From NCBI RefSeq assembly GCF_019393635.1, contig NC_057861.1:544320711-544384710 (forward strand): a DNA stretch of 64,000 bases, read 5' to 3'. Shown here piece by piece: positions 45,120 through 57,234 of the stretch (positions within the stretch are counted from its first letter, which is position 1; each line of letters opens with the position of its first letter). Under the pieces are notes generated by a model. That model saw only the letters and a program-made list of their open reading frames with translations, searched no databases and was not told the DNA's origin. Position numbers and translations under genes: made by a program. This DNA is from Dromiciops gliroides. Taxonomy: Eukaryota > Chordata > Mammalia > Microbiotheria > Microbiotheriidae.

Positions 45120-46600
45120 AGGGGCTTGCATTCTAATGGTGGAAGTTTCTTAATTCTTTTTTACTTTTTGTCAAAAGAATGAATATGATCTGCATATCTG
45201 AGTGTGTTGATATTTCTTCTAGCAATGTTAATTCCAGCTTTTGGTTCATCCAGCCTGGGGTTTTCACATGATGTACTCTGCATAAAAGTCACATAAATAA
45301 GGAAACAATATACAGTCTTGTTGTACTCCCTTTCCAATCTTAAACTAAAATCAGTTGTTTCATGTTTGGTTCTTACTGTTGCTTCTTGGCCCACATACAG
45401 GTTCCTCAGGAGAGAAGTAAGATGAGCTGATACTCCCACCTCTTTGAGGACCTGCCACATTTTATTTACTCAATGAAACAGAAGTAGATTTTTTTCCCTG
45501 GAATTCCCTTGCTTTCTCCATAATCCAGTGAATGTTGGCAATTTGGTCTCTAGTTTGAAAATAAGCCTGCTCTTCAGGTAATTCTTGGTTCACATATAGC
45601 TGAAGTCTAGCTTGTAGAATCTTAAGCATAACCTCACTGGCATGTGAAATGAGCATACCTGTTTAGTAATTTGAATATTCTTTGGCATTGTCCTTCTTTA
45701 GGACTGGAATATAAACTGTTCTTTTTCCAGTCCAGTGGCCACTGTTGTATTTTCCAAATTTGCTGCCATATTGAGTGAACACTTTAACAGCATCATCTTT
45801 ATGGTTTTAAATAACTCAACTAGAATCTTATTGCCTCAACTAGGCTTATTGTTAGCAATGCTTTCTGAGGCCCACTTGACTTCATTCTCTAGGATGTTTG
45901 GCTCTAGATCAGTAATCACACCATTGTAGTTTTTCATGCTGTTAAGATCTTTCTTCTGTAGTTCTGTGTATTCTTGCCACCTCTTCTTAATCTCTTCTCC
46001 TTCTGTTAAGTTCCTACCATTTTTGTCTTTTATCATACCCATTTTTGCATGGAACATTCCCTTGAGAGTTCTAATTTTCTTGAAGAGATCTCCTGTCTTT
46101 CCCATTCTCCTGTTTTCTTCTATTTCTTTTCATTATTTATTTTTAAAAAAACCATGCTTCTTATCTCTACTTACTATTCTCTGGAATTCTGCATTGTTGG
46201 GTATATCTTTCTCTTTTTTCTTTACTCAGTTATTTGTAGATCCTCATCAAACAGCCATTTCAATTTCTTGCTCTTCTTTTCCTTTGGATTTTTGTTGTTG
46301 TTGTTGTTACTGCATCTTTTACAATATGGTAAACCTCTGTCTGCAGTTTTACAATCTATCATATCTAATCCCTTAAAACTATTTATCACTTTTACTTCAT
46401 ACTTATAAGGGATGTTATTTAGTTCATACCTATACAGTCTGATAGTTTTTCCAACTTTCTTCACTTTAGGTCTGAATTTATTTTCCAGTGAGAAGTCATG
46501 AGCCATAGTTAGCTCCAGGTCATGTTTTAACTGACTATATAGAGCTTCTCCAGCTTTGGCTGAAAAATATAAAATCAATCTGATTTCCATATTGATTATC
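45120..46600 (-). mobile_element. BovB/RTE-type LINE relic (RT)
   Basis: Minus-strand frames hold MWQVLKEVGVSAHLTSLLRN, LYVGQEATVRTKHETTD, ISHASEVMLKILQARLQLYV and DLFKKIRTLKGMFHAKMG. These are the same family blocks as in the relic at 6360-7990. Frameshifts occur between blocks. It sits in the ABCA 14-kb intron. Confidence 0.87.
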
Positions 46601-47025
46601 TGGTGATATCCATGTGTAGAGTCACCTTTTGGGTTGTTGAAAGAAAAAGAGTGTTGGGGGTAGAGGGGCAGAGCAAAAATGGTGGATAAAAGGCATGGAC
46701 TTCCCTGAGATCTCCCAAATTTCCCTCCTAATAACTTTAAAATAATGCCTCAAAACAAATTCAGGAGTGACAGAATCCACATGACAAGATGAAACAATTT
46801 TCCAGCCCAAGACAACTTAGAAGATTGACAGTAAAGGTCTGTTGTACTGAGGTGAGAGTGAAGCACAGTCAGTCTAGTGCAGGCTATGCCAGTGCAGACT
46901 GTGCCTCACCAAACTAGAAACTGACATCAAAAAGAACTGAATCAGAAGTGGCAGTTACTGCTTCAGAACCTCTTAGCCCACAGATGGTTAGGGAGTCAGA
47001 CAACCAATTAAAAGTAAATTACAGG

Positions 47026-47174
47026 GGGGCAGCTAGGTGGCACAGTGGATAGAGCAGCGGCCCTGGATTCAGGAGGACCTGAGTTAAAATCTGGTCTCTG
47101 ACACTTACTAGCTGTGTGACCCTAGGCAAGTCACTTAACCCCAACTGCCTCACCCAAAAACCAAAAAAAAAAAA
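47026..47174 (+). repeat. Marsupial tRNA-derived SINE with exact target duplication
   Basis: AAAAGTAAATTACAGG occurs at 47010-47025 and 47175-47190. Lacks the TTAACACTTACT-type duplicate block; A16 tail. Confidence 0.93.
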
Positions 47175-48668
47175 AAAAGTAAATTACAGGGCTCTCTTTG
47201 TTGCTACTGGTGGCAGGACTCTGTTGAATTGCTCACACTCAGATTTGGTTTAAGCCCCAGGGTGAGGAGGATCATTAGCATACTACAGCTCAAAGATGCG
47301 GGGGAGCAGGGACCCTGGCCACAGTTCCGGAGCAGAAAGCACTGCTTGGGGTCACTCCAGACCAGAGTATAGTCCAGGAGAGTAGTAAACAGACCTCTCA
47401 ATAGATCATACCACTTTGGAAGAACTGAAAACGTACAGACCCTCAGAACTAGCTTTGAAAACAGTTGCACAAAAACCTTGAAGCTTGAGAAAGTGTGCCC
47501 TTCCCCACTCCTCCTGGGTGAAGTCCACAGCTACATCCTTGAATATCACCAACTCCTAAAGCACCAAAAGTCATGGAATATGTCATGTAAAAGTCATGGA
47601 AGATGAGAAATGTCTTACTATGGAATGCATCTCCCTGTGGAATCAGGAATAAAGTTTCTGTTTTACCTGTGAGGTATGGATCTATGGAGGAAAATGAGAG
47701 ATGGTGATGGGAAATTTGTTTCTCATTAGAACTGATATAAGTGTTATGTTCTAAAGAAAATTCTGCAAAGAATCTGTGAGAAGCTGGCAAGTACAGAATA
47801 TTCTGGAGGGGGAAAGTTTTATGTGATGACTTAAAAGAAAACAAAGTTAAGGAAAAAATCTATTTGGTTTCCTGAGAGGCTAGAATAAAGTCTTATCTGG
47901 ATGAAAACAGGAAGAGGATTCTAAAGAGATACTCAATAGAATCTGGACTGCACTTCAATGAGACAGTTTCCAGGCAAGTGAAGAAAGAGTTATCTGTTGT
48001 TACATTGTGAGCTTGAGTTCATTATTCTTAATTGCCAGGCTAAGGGAATAGAAAACACAGACTCTGCCATGGCAAGCCTCCCCAAAGAAAATAAAAGAGA
48101 GGATGGATAAGGAATGAAAATACACAAAAGGTAAGGACAGCCTAGAAGTGAGGTAAAAATCAATAACATTCAAAGAAACCCTTGCCAAAGCAAAATGTAC
48201 TGAACTAAAAGACAGGGTATATAAGACAATCTAAGGATCATAGGTCTCCCAGAAGGATAGAACTAGGTAAAATTTTAAGAAATGAACACAATCATGAAGG
48301 AAATAGTCAAAATGATTTGGTCAGAACTTCTGAACCTAGAAAATGCAATTCCAATTCAAAGATTTCACAGATCCCCTCCAGGAAAAACAAACAACCAAGG
48401 CTTCAAATACCAATTCTGGTACTAGTTACAATTAAATTCAGAACCAAAAAGTCCTACATCAGGAGAAAGATCTTTGAATATAATGGAGATGATTTTGTAT
48501 TAATGCAAGACTAATGCAACCCCACCAGAAATGTATAGGAAATGGAAGAATGTGATCGAGAGAGCACTGGACCTGAAGATACAGTCCAGGGTGACCCATC
48601 CTGCAGATATTAGCTTAACAACATGGGATAAAAATGGTAGTTCAATAGTAAAGAGGAGTCTAAAATCT

Positions 48669-48816
48669 TTTTTTTTTTTTTGTGGGGCAATGGGGGTTAA
48701 GTAACTTGGCCAGGGTCACACAGCTAGTGAGTGTCAAGTGCCTGAGGCCAGATTTGAACTCAGGAACTCCTGAATCTAGGGCCGGTGCTTTATCCACTAC
48801 ACCACCTAGCTGCCCT
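48669..48816 (-). repeat. Marsupial tRNA-derived SINE with target duplication
   Basis: Antisense full length. CTAAAATCTTTTT flanks it at 48660 and 48815. Confidence 0.92.
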
Positions 48817-49017
48817 AAAATCTTTTTAGAAAGAAAACCAGAAATGAAGTGATTACTTGTTTCTTAAACAGTACGAACAGAAACGAAGGAGTGAATAATA
48901 TAGACAACAGCAAGAGAGTAACAATAGAAAGGCCAATAAGAGACTTCCTTCTTTTTTTTTCCTGCCCTCATAGGGCTTAGGCTTTTTTAGGAATAAACAT
49001 TTTTATTTATTAAAAAA

Positions 49018-49917
49018 AGTGTGCCCTCCAGCCTAGAAGCAGAGCTTCACTTTGGCATGAAGTTAAAAATCAAGGCTGAAAAATGAGCAAACAGCAGAAA
49101 AATCCTGACTATAGAAAGTTACTATGATGACAAGGAAGATCAAAACATACACGCAGAAGAAGACAATAAACTCAAAAATGCTACATGCAAAACCTCAAAG
49201 AAAAACATGAATTGGTCTCAGGTTATGGAAGAGCTCAAAAAGGATTTTAAAAATCAAATAAGATAGGTAGAAAAAATGAGAAGAGAAATAAGCAATGCAA
49301 GAAAATTATGAAAAAAGTCAACAGCTTGGCAAAGGAGGCACAAAAAATATGGAAGAAAATAATACCTTAAAAACAGAATAGGCCACTGGGGAAAAGAGGC
49401 ACAAAAATCCAATGAGGAGAAGAATGCCTTGAAAAGTAGAATAGGCCAAATGGGAAAAGAGGTAAAAAATTCACTGAAGGACTCCTTAAAAAGTAGAATT
49501 GGTCAAATGGGAAAGGAGGTAGAAAAGCTCACTGAAAAAAAGTTCCTTAAAAATTAAATTTGGCAAGTGAAATATAATGACTTTTATGAGACATCAAGAA
49601 ACAACAAAACAAAATCAAAAGCATGAAACATAGAAGAAAATGTGAAATATCTCATTGGAAAAACATCTGACCTGGAAAATAGATCCAGGAGAGATAATTT
49701 CAGAATTATTGGACTACCTGAAAGCCATGATCAAAGAAATAGCCTAGACATCATCTTTCAAGAAATTATCAAAGCTGCCCTGATATTCTAGAACAAGAGG
49801 GTAAAATAGAATTTGAAAGGATATGAAAAAATATACTTTTTCTTTATTTCTCTTGGGTTTTTTTGGGGGGGGGGTGTTGTGTTTTCTTTCACAACATGAC
49901 TAATGTGGAAATGTTTT
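49018..49917 (+). mobile_element. L1 ORF1 relic, continuing after an inserted L1 at 50739-50860
   Basis: The ATGAATTGGTCTCAGG start of ORF1 and the coiled-coil repeats (GQMGKEV-like units at 49440-49540, apparently duplicated) are visible, and RRDNFRIIGLPESHDQ is recognisable. The 3' UTR follows at 49850, is interrupted by the minus-strand L1 and resumes at 50739. Confidence 0.7.
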
Positions 49918-50724
49918 TTTATCACAAAAGTATTTTATTATTTTCTAGTTACATGTAGAGATAGTTTTCAACATTTATTTTCCTACGATTTCTAGTTTCA
50001 AATTTTTCTCCCCTCCTTCCTTCCCTCTCCCCTCACCAAGACAGCAAGCAATCTGATATAGGTTTATATATGTACAATCACATTAAACATATTTCTGCAT
50101 TAGTCATGTTGTGAAAGAAGAATCAGAGCAAAAGGGGAAACCCCCCAAAAAGAAAAACAGCAAAAAAAGTAGAAATAGTATCATTCAATCTGCAGCCACA
50201 TTCCACAGTTCTTTTTTTTTTTCTGGATTTGGAGAACATTTTCCAACATGAGTCTTTTGGAACAATTTTGGACCATTGTATTGCTGAGAAGAGTCAAGTT
50301 CTATTACAGTTGATCAACACACAATGTTGTTGATACTGTGTACAATGTTCTCCTGGTTCTGCTCATCTCACTCATTATCAGTTCATCCAAGTCCTTACAG
50401 GTTTCTCTGAAATCTGCCTGCTCATCATTTTTTACAGCACAATAGAATACCATTACATTCATATACCACAACTTGTTCAACCATTCCCCAATTGATGGGC
50501 ATCCCCTCAATTTCCAATTTCTTGCCACCACAAAAAGAGCAGCTATAAATATTTTTGTACATGTGGGTCCTTTTCCCCTTTTTATGATCTCTTTGGGAAA
50601 AAAGACTTAATAGTAGTATTGCTGGGACAAAGGGTATGCCCTTCGGGCATAGTTCCAAATTGCTCTCCAGAATGGTTGGATCAGTTCACAGCTCCACCAA
50701 CAATGCATCAGTGTTCCAATTTTT
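49918..50724 (-). mobile_element. 5'-truncated L1 inserted in another L1
   Basis: The minus strand encodes the ORF2 C-terminus (IGEWLNKLWYMNVMVFYCAV, FRETCKDLDELIMSEMS) and the 3' UTR. It is flanked by an exact 14-bp duplication, TGTGGAAATGTTTT (49904-49917 and 50725-50738). The host sequence is the 3' UTR of a plus-strand L1. Confidence 0.85.
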
Positions 50725-50929
50725 TGTGGAAATGTTTTGCATGACTGCACATGTATAAGCTATATAAAATTGCTTGCCTTCTCAATGAAGGAGGAGGGAA
50801 ATGAAGGAGGGAAAGAGAGAATATGGAACTCAAAAGTTTTTAAAAATATAGTACCAGTGAGTTATGTTGACAAGACTCTATTAGTGTCTGATTAATTTTG
50901 TACTCCAAGGCCAAACTTGCTGCTTATTC

Positions 50930-51730
50930 TATCTTTTGATTTCTCAATTCCCTATGATGAATGTAATGTCTTTTAAAGTTATTCTTTCTAAAAGTTGTTA
51001 TGGGTATTTATATAACTGCTCAACTTTGACCTCTTTGGCATCAGTGGTTGGAGGATAGACTTGTATTAACTGTGATGTTGAATGGTTTGTCTTGGATTTG
51101 AACTGACATCATTCTGTCAATTTTGAGATTACATCCCAGTATTGCTTTTCTTATCCTTTTACTGACCATGAGGGCCACTCCATTTCTTCTAAGGGATTCT
51201 TGTTCACAGTAGTATATGTAGTTTTTATGTGAAGTTTTGCTGACATCCAAGATGTCAATAGTTATTCTTTCAATCTTCTGTTTGACCACATCCAGCTTAC
51301 CTTGGTTCATAGATCTTCCATTCCATAGTACTATGTAATATTGGTCTTTATAGCATCAGACTTACCTTTCATCACTGGACACATCTGCAGCTAAGCTTCC
51401 TTTCAGCTTTGGCCCAGCTGCTTCATTAGTACTAGAGCAACTTGTCATTTTTCTCTAATTTTTCCCAGCAGCATGTTGGACACCTTTCAACCTGAAGGGT
51501 TCTTCTTTTATCATTTTATAATTTTTCATATCTTTTATCATTTTAAGTACTGCCCATGAGGTTTTCTTGGGAAAGACGTTGGACTGGTTTGCCATTTTCT
51601 TCTCCAGTGTATCACCTTTTGTCAGAACTGTCTACTATGATATGAATGTCTTGTGGAACCCTGCACAGCATAGCTCATAGTTTCATTGAACTATATAAGT
51701 CCCTCTGACACAAGCAAGTGATCCAGGAGG
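50930..51730 (-). mobile_element. BovB/RTE-type LINE relic (endonuclease)
   Basis: The minus-strand frame 51310-51041 reads MNQGKLDVVKQKIERITIDI then YIYYCEQESLRRNGVALMVS. This is the apurinic endonuclease start of BovB/RTE elements. The following blocks are degraded. Confidence 0.82.
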
Positions 51731-51734
51731 GGTT

Positions 51735-52690
51735 TTCTATAATACTTTTTTTAAAGCAAAATGTACTTTGATTATCTCTATTAATTAGGTCTATTTTTGT
51801 GTTTGCTTTGTCTGAGATCATGATAGCTATCCCTGCCTTTTTATTTCTACAGCTAAAACATAATAGATTCTGCTCTATCTCCTTATTGTAACTCTGTGTA
51901 TGTGTCTTTCAGTTTCAAGTGAGTTTCTAGTAAACCACATATTGTTTGATTCTGGTTTCTAATCCATTCTCCTCTCTGCTTCCATTTTATGGGTGAATTC
52001 ATTAAATTCATATTTACATTTATGATTATTGTGAATTTCCCTCCATCCTATTTTCTTCTATTTATACTTATTTTTTCTTTTTACCTTGTCTCTTTTCCTT
52101 GTGGACCTTTTTTATGTGAAAAAAAAATTTCTCCATTCTACCTCTCCCTTCCCCATTTTCTCAGTGAATCCCTCTTTCTCACACCTTAATCTTTTTTGGA
52201 GATCATTCTAATATAATTGACTCACACTCATACCTTCTGCCTATGTAAACTCCTTTTAACTGCCTTAATAATGATAACATTCTCTGTACTTACATGAATC
52301 ATCTTCTCATATAGGAATGTAAACAGTTTATCTTTTTTGAGTTCCTTATTATTTCTTTCATGTTTAGCTTTTTATGCTTCTCTTGAGTCTTCTGTTTGAA
52401 TGTCAAAATTTCTATTAAGCTCTTGTTTTTTCATCAGGAATCCTTGTAATTTCTCTATGTCATTAAATAGCCATCTCCCCTCCCCCTGAAGGATTATATT
52501 CAGCTTTGCTGGGTATGTTATTCTTGGTTGTAACCCTTGCTCCTTTGCCTTTCAGAATATCATATTCCAAGCCCTGCCCAACTTAAATGTGGAAATTGCT
52601 AAATTTTGTGTGATCCTGACTGTGGCACCATGATATTTGAATCATTTCTTTCTGGCTTAAGTATTTTCTCCCTGACCTTGGAGTATAGAC
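51735..52690 (-). mobile_element. L1 fragment: ORF1 end, spacer and ORF2 start
   Basis: Antisense to the plus strand, this carries the spacer and the start of the ORF2 endonuclease, paralleling 22980-24290. The ORF1 end lies near 52500-52690. There is no complete frame. Confidence 0.7.
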
Positions 52691-52699
52691 AACATAACA

Positions 52700-53190
52700 A
52701 GTCTGGATGGATCTCAGAGTGTAGGAGGGGAAGTACTATCCATTGAGGCTGGAAAAGTAAATTTGGGCCATTAGTGTGGGGTTTTAAAAGCTAAACAGGA
52801 GTTTTGGAAGTAAAGTAGGAAGCTAGTATTGTTGATTGAGGAGGGAGTCACATGATTAGGTCTTCACTTAAAGGAAAATTACTTTGGCTGCAGTCTATAG
52901 GATAGACCAGGGTAAAGACTAGGAGAGCAGGGATCATCCATCTCCATAGATCACATCTTGGAAGCATCAAAAAGTTCCAACCCCCCAGAACTAGGTCTGA
53001 AAACAACAGCATAAAAAGCCTGAAGGCATGGTGCCTTCCCACACCCAGGTGAACAGAGCCCAACTTTAACAAAAAGTTCAATATCCAGAAATAGGTCCCA
53101 GCAAATTGACCATAAAAGCCATTAGGGTGGCAGGGAAGACTAAGACTCAAACTCAGAAAAAGACAACATGAAAACAGATACAAGAAAAGC
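52700..53190 (+). mobile_element. L1 5' UTR fragment
   Basis: This resembles 47330-47560 (GATCATACCACTTTGGAAG-like and CAGAACTAG..TGAAAACA blocks). It ends in the codons preceding ORF1 near 53170, where RTE sequence begins. Confidence 0.5.
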
Positions 53191-54850
53191 CTCAAAGAAA
53201 AAAAAATGTATAAAAACTTCTGCAAAGATAATTCCACCATAGATACAAGGAACGTATGCACACTTATGGACAACATGAAATCCAGTAGATCTAAAAGATG
53301 AACAGCTCTTGTTGCAAGAGAACTCAGCAGGTATTACATCCAAATAGCAGCCAAGTGAAACAAGGCTGGAAAATGAAGGCCATCGTACCAAAGTTGGAGC
53401 TAGATATACACTTTTCTGGAGTGGCCACAGTGAAAGGGAGCACCATGAAGCTGGCATAGGTCTTATGATCAAAACTATCCTAGTCAACAAGTTTGTATGC
53501 TTCCCAAAAGGAGGGAATGACAAGCTCATGACAATGCATTATCAGGGACTATGCTACTATCAGGATGCACTCTGATAAGATCAAAGAAAAATTTTGTGAA
53601 GATCTGGAGACCTTTATCATCAATTTGATGAAAGAGAATAAGCTTGTAATTCTGGGTGACTTTAATACCAGACATGGCAGGGGGTACTTGAGAGGAATGG
53701 AGTCAGAAACAGCAACAGCGATTTGTCACTTACTACTCAAGTGTTGTGCATCTCATAAACCTCATCACCAACACTGTCTTCTGTTTACCTAAATGCAATA
53801 AGACTTCATTAATTCATCCCTGTAGCAAACACTGGCATTTAATAGATTAAGTCATTATAAGGTGAAGAGAAAGACAGGATGTGAGAATGATGAAGGCAAT
53901 GTATGGAACAGAGTTCTAGACTGATCATAGACTAATCCTTTCCAGGCTAAATATTCACATTCAACAAAATCAGTGGCCCCAAGGAAAGATGATTACCAGA
54001 ACACTAGTTAACAGATCAGTGTCCTTCTCTGAGCAGGAACAGTTCCCTGCTAACTTGAAGGGAAAGCTGAGCCATCACATGGTTGACAACAGTGGAGAAG
54101 AAAGAGTGAGTGACTTTCAGAAATTTGGTGTACAGTACTGCATTTACTCATCTAGGTCACAACACTTGCAAACATCAAGACTGATTTGACAAAATGATAA
54201 AGAAATTCAGAAGCTGCTAAATGAAAAACAAGAACTCTACAGCATTTACCAACAGAATAGTTCATCAATTTCTAAGAAGGCAGCATTTAACTCCATCAAA
54301 AGTAAAGTATAAGCAACACTTAGACAGATGCAATATTCCTGGATCAGTAAGAAGGCAGTTGGAATTCAGTTTTAGACTGATAGTAACAATCCAAGTACTT
54401 TTATGATGCCCTGAAGGCTATTTATGGGCCAAAGATGGTGCATCTCAACTACTCAGTGCTAGTGGAGCCACACTGATTACTGATAAGGACATGATCCTGG
54501 AGAGATGGGCAGAACACTTCCATAGTGTTCTCAAGAGACCATCATCAATCAATGCTGAAGACAATGACAGTTTATGTCAAGTTGAAGTCCATCCTTCTCT
54601 AGCCAAATTTCTAACTGAACAAGCGATTTTGAATGCCATTAGGCTTCTCTCCTCTGTCAAAGCACCTTGTACTGATTCTATTCTAGCTGAGTCCAGGTCA
54701 GGACTTACAAGGTGGGGATTCCATTGCTCATAAAAAAGCTGACTGAAATTTCTTGTGTTATATGGAAAGAAGATTTCTTTCCTGTATTCAGAGTCCAAGC
54801 CCAAGCTGAGGAATTCTGGTCCTGGTTTGTTGGGCAACTGCCATGTATTT
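53190..54850 (+). mobile_element. RTE-type LINE relic, endonuclease and RT start
   Basis: Plus-strand frames show GHSEREHHEAGIGLMI-like (near 53430), DLETFIINLMKENKLVILGD followed by FNTRHGR, and later ILERWAEHFHSVLKRPSSIN and QVEVHPSLAKFLTEQAILNA. DFN..G is the endonuclease motif, and the EHF..L block belongs to the region between endonuclease and RT. This family differs from the other RTE relics in the window. Stops and frameshifts are frequent. Confidence 0.7.
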
Positions 54851-54936
54851 TTTAATAAATCAGTATAAATCAATAAATCAACAAGACTTTGTTTTCCTCA
54901 GTCATTTCATCTTTACCTGCCAAAAGCATTTAGTAA

Positions 54937-55108
54937 TTTTTCTTTTTTCTTTCTTTCTTTCTTCCTTCCTTTCCTTTTTTCTTTCCTTCTTTCTTTTTCT
55001 TTCTTCCTTCCTTTTTTCTTTCCTTCTTTCTTTTTCTTTCTTCCTTCCTTTTTTCTTTCCTTCCTTCTTTCTCTTCCTCCCTCCCTCCTTTCTCTCTTTC
55101 TTTCTTTC
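54937..55108. repeat. Polypyrimidine tetranucleotide tract (TTTC/CTTC)n
   Basis: About 170 bp of nearly pure T and C on the plus strand, with internal near-repeats of about 45 bp (TTTTTTCTTTCCTTCTTTCT units at 54976, 55014 and 55049). Confidence 0.95.
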
Positions 55109-56854
55109 ATTTGTCAAATTCAGACTATATTTCTACCTTGTAAAAGTGAGGTTTTTTCTGATGTGTGGTTTCCCCTCCCCACCCAGCTTTATAAAAGGTG
55201 TCAAAGTTCCAATAGAGTCATGAAAAATGTGTGAATTTGAATACTTCATTTGCATATAAAAGACCAGAAAACCATCTGAGTAGCCAGCAGAGACAATGAA
55301 TTTATTCCTGCAGGCATAGATTAACTCAATACCTTTTCCCCACATACTCATTTGCTTAGCCCAATTTAAATAAATTAAAGTGTGAAATCTTTAACCCCAA
55401 AGCTATTGGGTGATTATTAGGCAGTCATTGTCTGATTAGGACCTACTTAAAAGAGATAATCACCATAAATTAAGATGAAGTCTCTCACCGAGGAAAGCCA
55501 GTTGGGGGGGTTGGGGGGGTGGGCAATGAGGGTTAAGTGACTTGCCCAAGGTCACACAGCTATGAAAGCCTTCTAAAAGAAAAGAAAGTTTAGGCTAAAG
55601 GAGACAAATCTGTGACAGAAATTGTTAATTGTTAATATAATGACAGAAAGTTGTTAATACCAAATGTAATGTTACTTACCATTCTCTTAAATGATCCTAT
55701 TAATGTCAGAATTTCAATAATGTCCTTAAATTCCTTCTCAAGATATTTACTCTTGATTAGGTTGAGCTGAACAACACCCTAAATCTTCCCACCTTGATAT
55801 TTTGCCTTGTAAAGGAACCTAGTTTTCCTTGGATCTAAACTTCTATGGTTCTTACCCACTTCCATGAAAGGCAAAACAGCCAGAATGAAGTGATTTTCCT
55901 TGCCTGGACTGACAAGGGAGACTGGGTTCTCATGATCAGGACTTGCTACCTCATACCACTTCTTCCCACTCTTCTAAAAGGGTAAGAACCTTTTCCTGGG
56001 AGTCTGCTGGTGGACATCCCCCAGGGTGACAGGTTTGCTACCAGTTTTCTTGATTGAAGAAGCTTTATGATTTTGATTTATTTAAAGACTTCACACCTGC
56101 CAAGGTAATTTTGTTTTCTTATCTCTGACTGAGAGATAGCAAGCTTCAGAACTGAGACAATGAGGAAGCAGTACTGGGGAGGCTTCTACCAGCTCTAGGC
56201 TGAAAGTTCTTGTATTCTCCCTGGAAACAATAGAGATGACAGTTTCTCAGTGGGGAATAATCCTAGGGAGGAGTTTAAAGGACTGATTTTCATCTGATGA
56301 AAGGTACCTGTTGCTTAAGTGTGTGACTCTCTACTAATGTATTCTATGTAGTTGCCCTTTCCAAACTTTGGGGGAAAGCATGTGTTGTAACAGGAGCAGA
56401 TGAAGGAGACAGGGAAGGAGTGGTTAAAGCATTATAAGGAGATCTATGACAATATGGTTTCACAGAAATTAAAGTAGGAGATTATATAGATGGAGAAGGT
56501 GGTCAAAAATTTGAAATGCTACAGAAAAGTTAAAAAAGATTGAAGACAAAGAGAAAGCCATTGGGATTTGAAGGTGAAGAGATGATCTTTGAGACAGTAC
56601 TTTCAGTAAAATTGTGACCTTGGAAAGCAGAGTGTGTACTCCATACACAGATTTTTAAAGGAAAGTTATTTTTATTTTCCTTCAATTTCTCTCAAGTCTA
56701 CATAATTGTCTCCTGGGTTTTCAGCTTTTAGAGGAAAAACTGCATCCAACCAAGGCTCCTTTACTCCATCAGTCTATACCCACCCATAGGCTCTTCATCT
56801 CTCAGCACAGTGTGTCACAACATCCTGGTCTGCAGTAAAATATTACTATATTAC
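55109..56854. other. Unique part of the 14-kb ABCA intron next to the Walker A exon
   Basis: Apart from a 40-bp SINE remnant at 55521, I see no repeat or exon in 1.7 kb. Confidence 0.5.
55521..55562 (-). repeat. Marsupial tRNA-derived SINE, 3' end only
   Basis: Antisense remnant of about 40 bp (GGCAATGAGGGTTAAGTGAC onwards) after a GGGGGGTTGGGGGGG run. Confidence 0.75.
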
Positions 56855-57049
56855 CTTTCTCATGTTCTTGCGGATGCTGTGATTTTCAAAGAAGGCATCC
56901 CCATGGGTGATGACCTCATCTCCAGTCAACATTTTGAAGGTAGTGGTTTTCCCTGCACCATTGAAGCCCAGAAGCCCTAAGCATTCTCCTTTCTGGACTG
57001 TTAGAGAGAGTCTGTCCACAGCCACAGAAGGGTATGGCTTATAATATAC
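56855..57049 (-). CDS. ABCA exon: NBD2 with Walker A
   Basis: 65 codons, phase 0 at both ends. The acceptor is GTCTTTGCAG at 57050 and the donor is AGAAAG/GTAATA at 56854. The product begins [20 protein letters not shown] and contains the Walker A loop [18 protein letters not shown], which binds the ATP phosphates, then [16 protein letters not shown]. The motif is identical in form to the NBD2 Walker A of ABCA3-type transporters, and all key Gly, Lys and Thr residues are kept. The next coding exon lies 14 kb downstream on the minus strand, at 42814. Confidence 0.95.
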
Positions 57050-57234
57050 CTGCAAAGACACAATATACTAAAGACAGTAATGGTGAATTTTTGCAAGAAA
57101 TATTGCTAGATCAACTTAATAGAAGCTATTCCTTCAACTTCAGCCCAAGTTCTTCTTGTAAAGACAAGCAGAACTAATTTTGGGATGTCTAATATGCCCT
57201 TGGTGAGACAGTGTTGACCACAGAGTGCCTTTAC

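Larger units (their letters stand above)
46662..48955 (+). mobile_element. Diverged L1 5' region and ORF1-like sequence
   Basis: The start GGGGCAGAGCAAAAATGGTGG parallels other L1 starts in the window, followed by a similar 5' UTR. A weak ORF1 C-terminal likeness (HRSPP, then THPADISLTTWDKN) lies at 48330-48640. A SINE with a 16-bp duplication is inserted at 47026. This is a different L1 subfamily from the HAL1-like copies. Confidence 0.5.

Noticed and set aside
54902..55117. Lys/Glu/Arg-rich frames on the minus strand
   Set aside because: A direct reading of the TTTC microsatellite.
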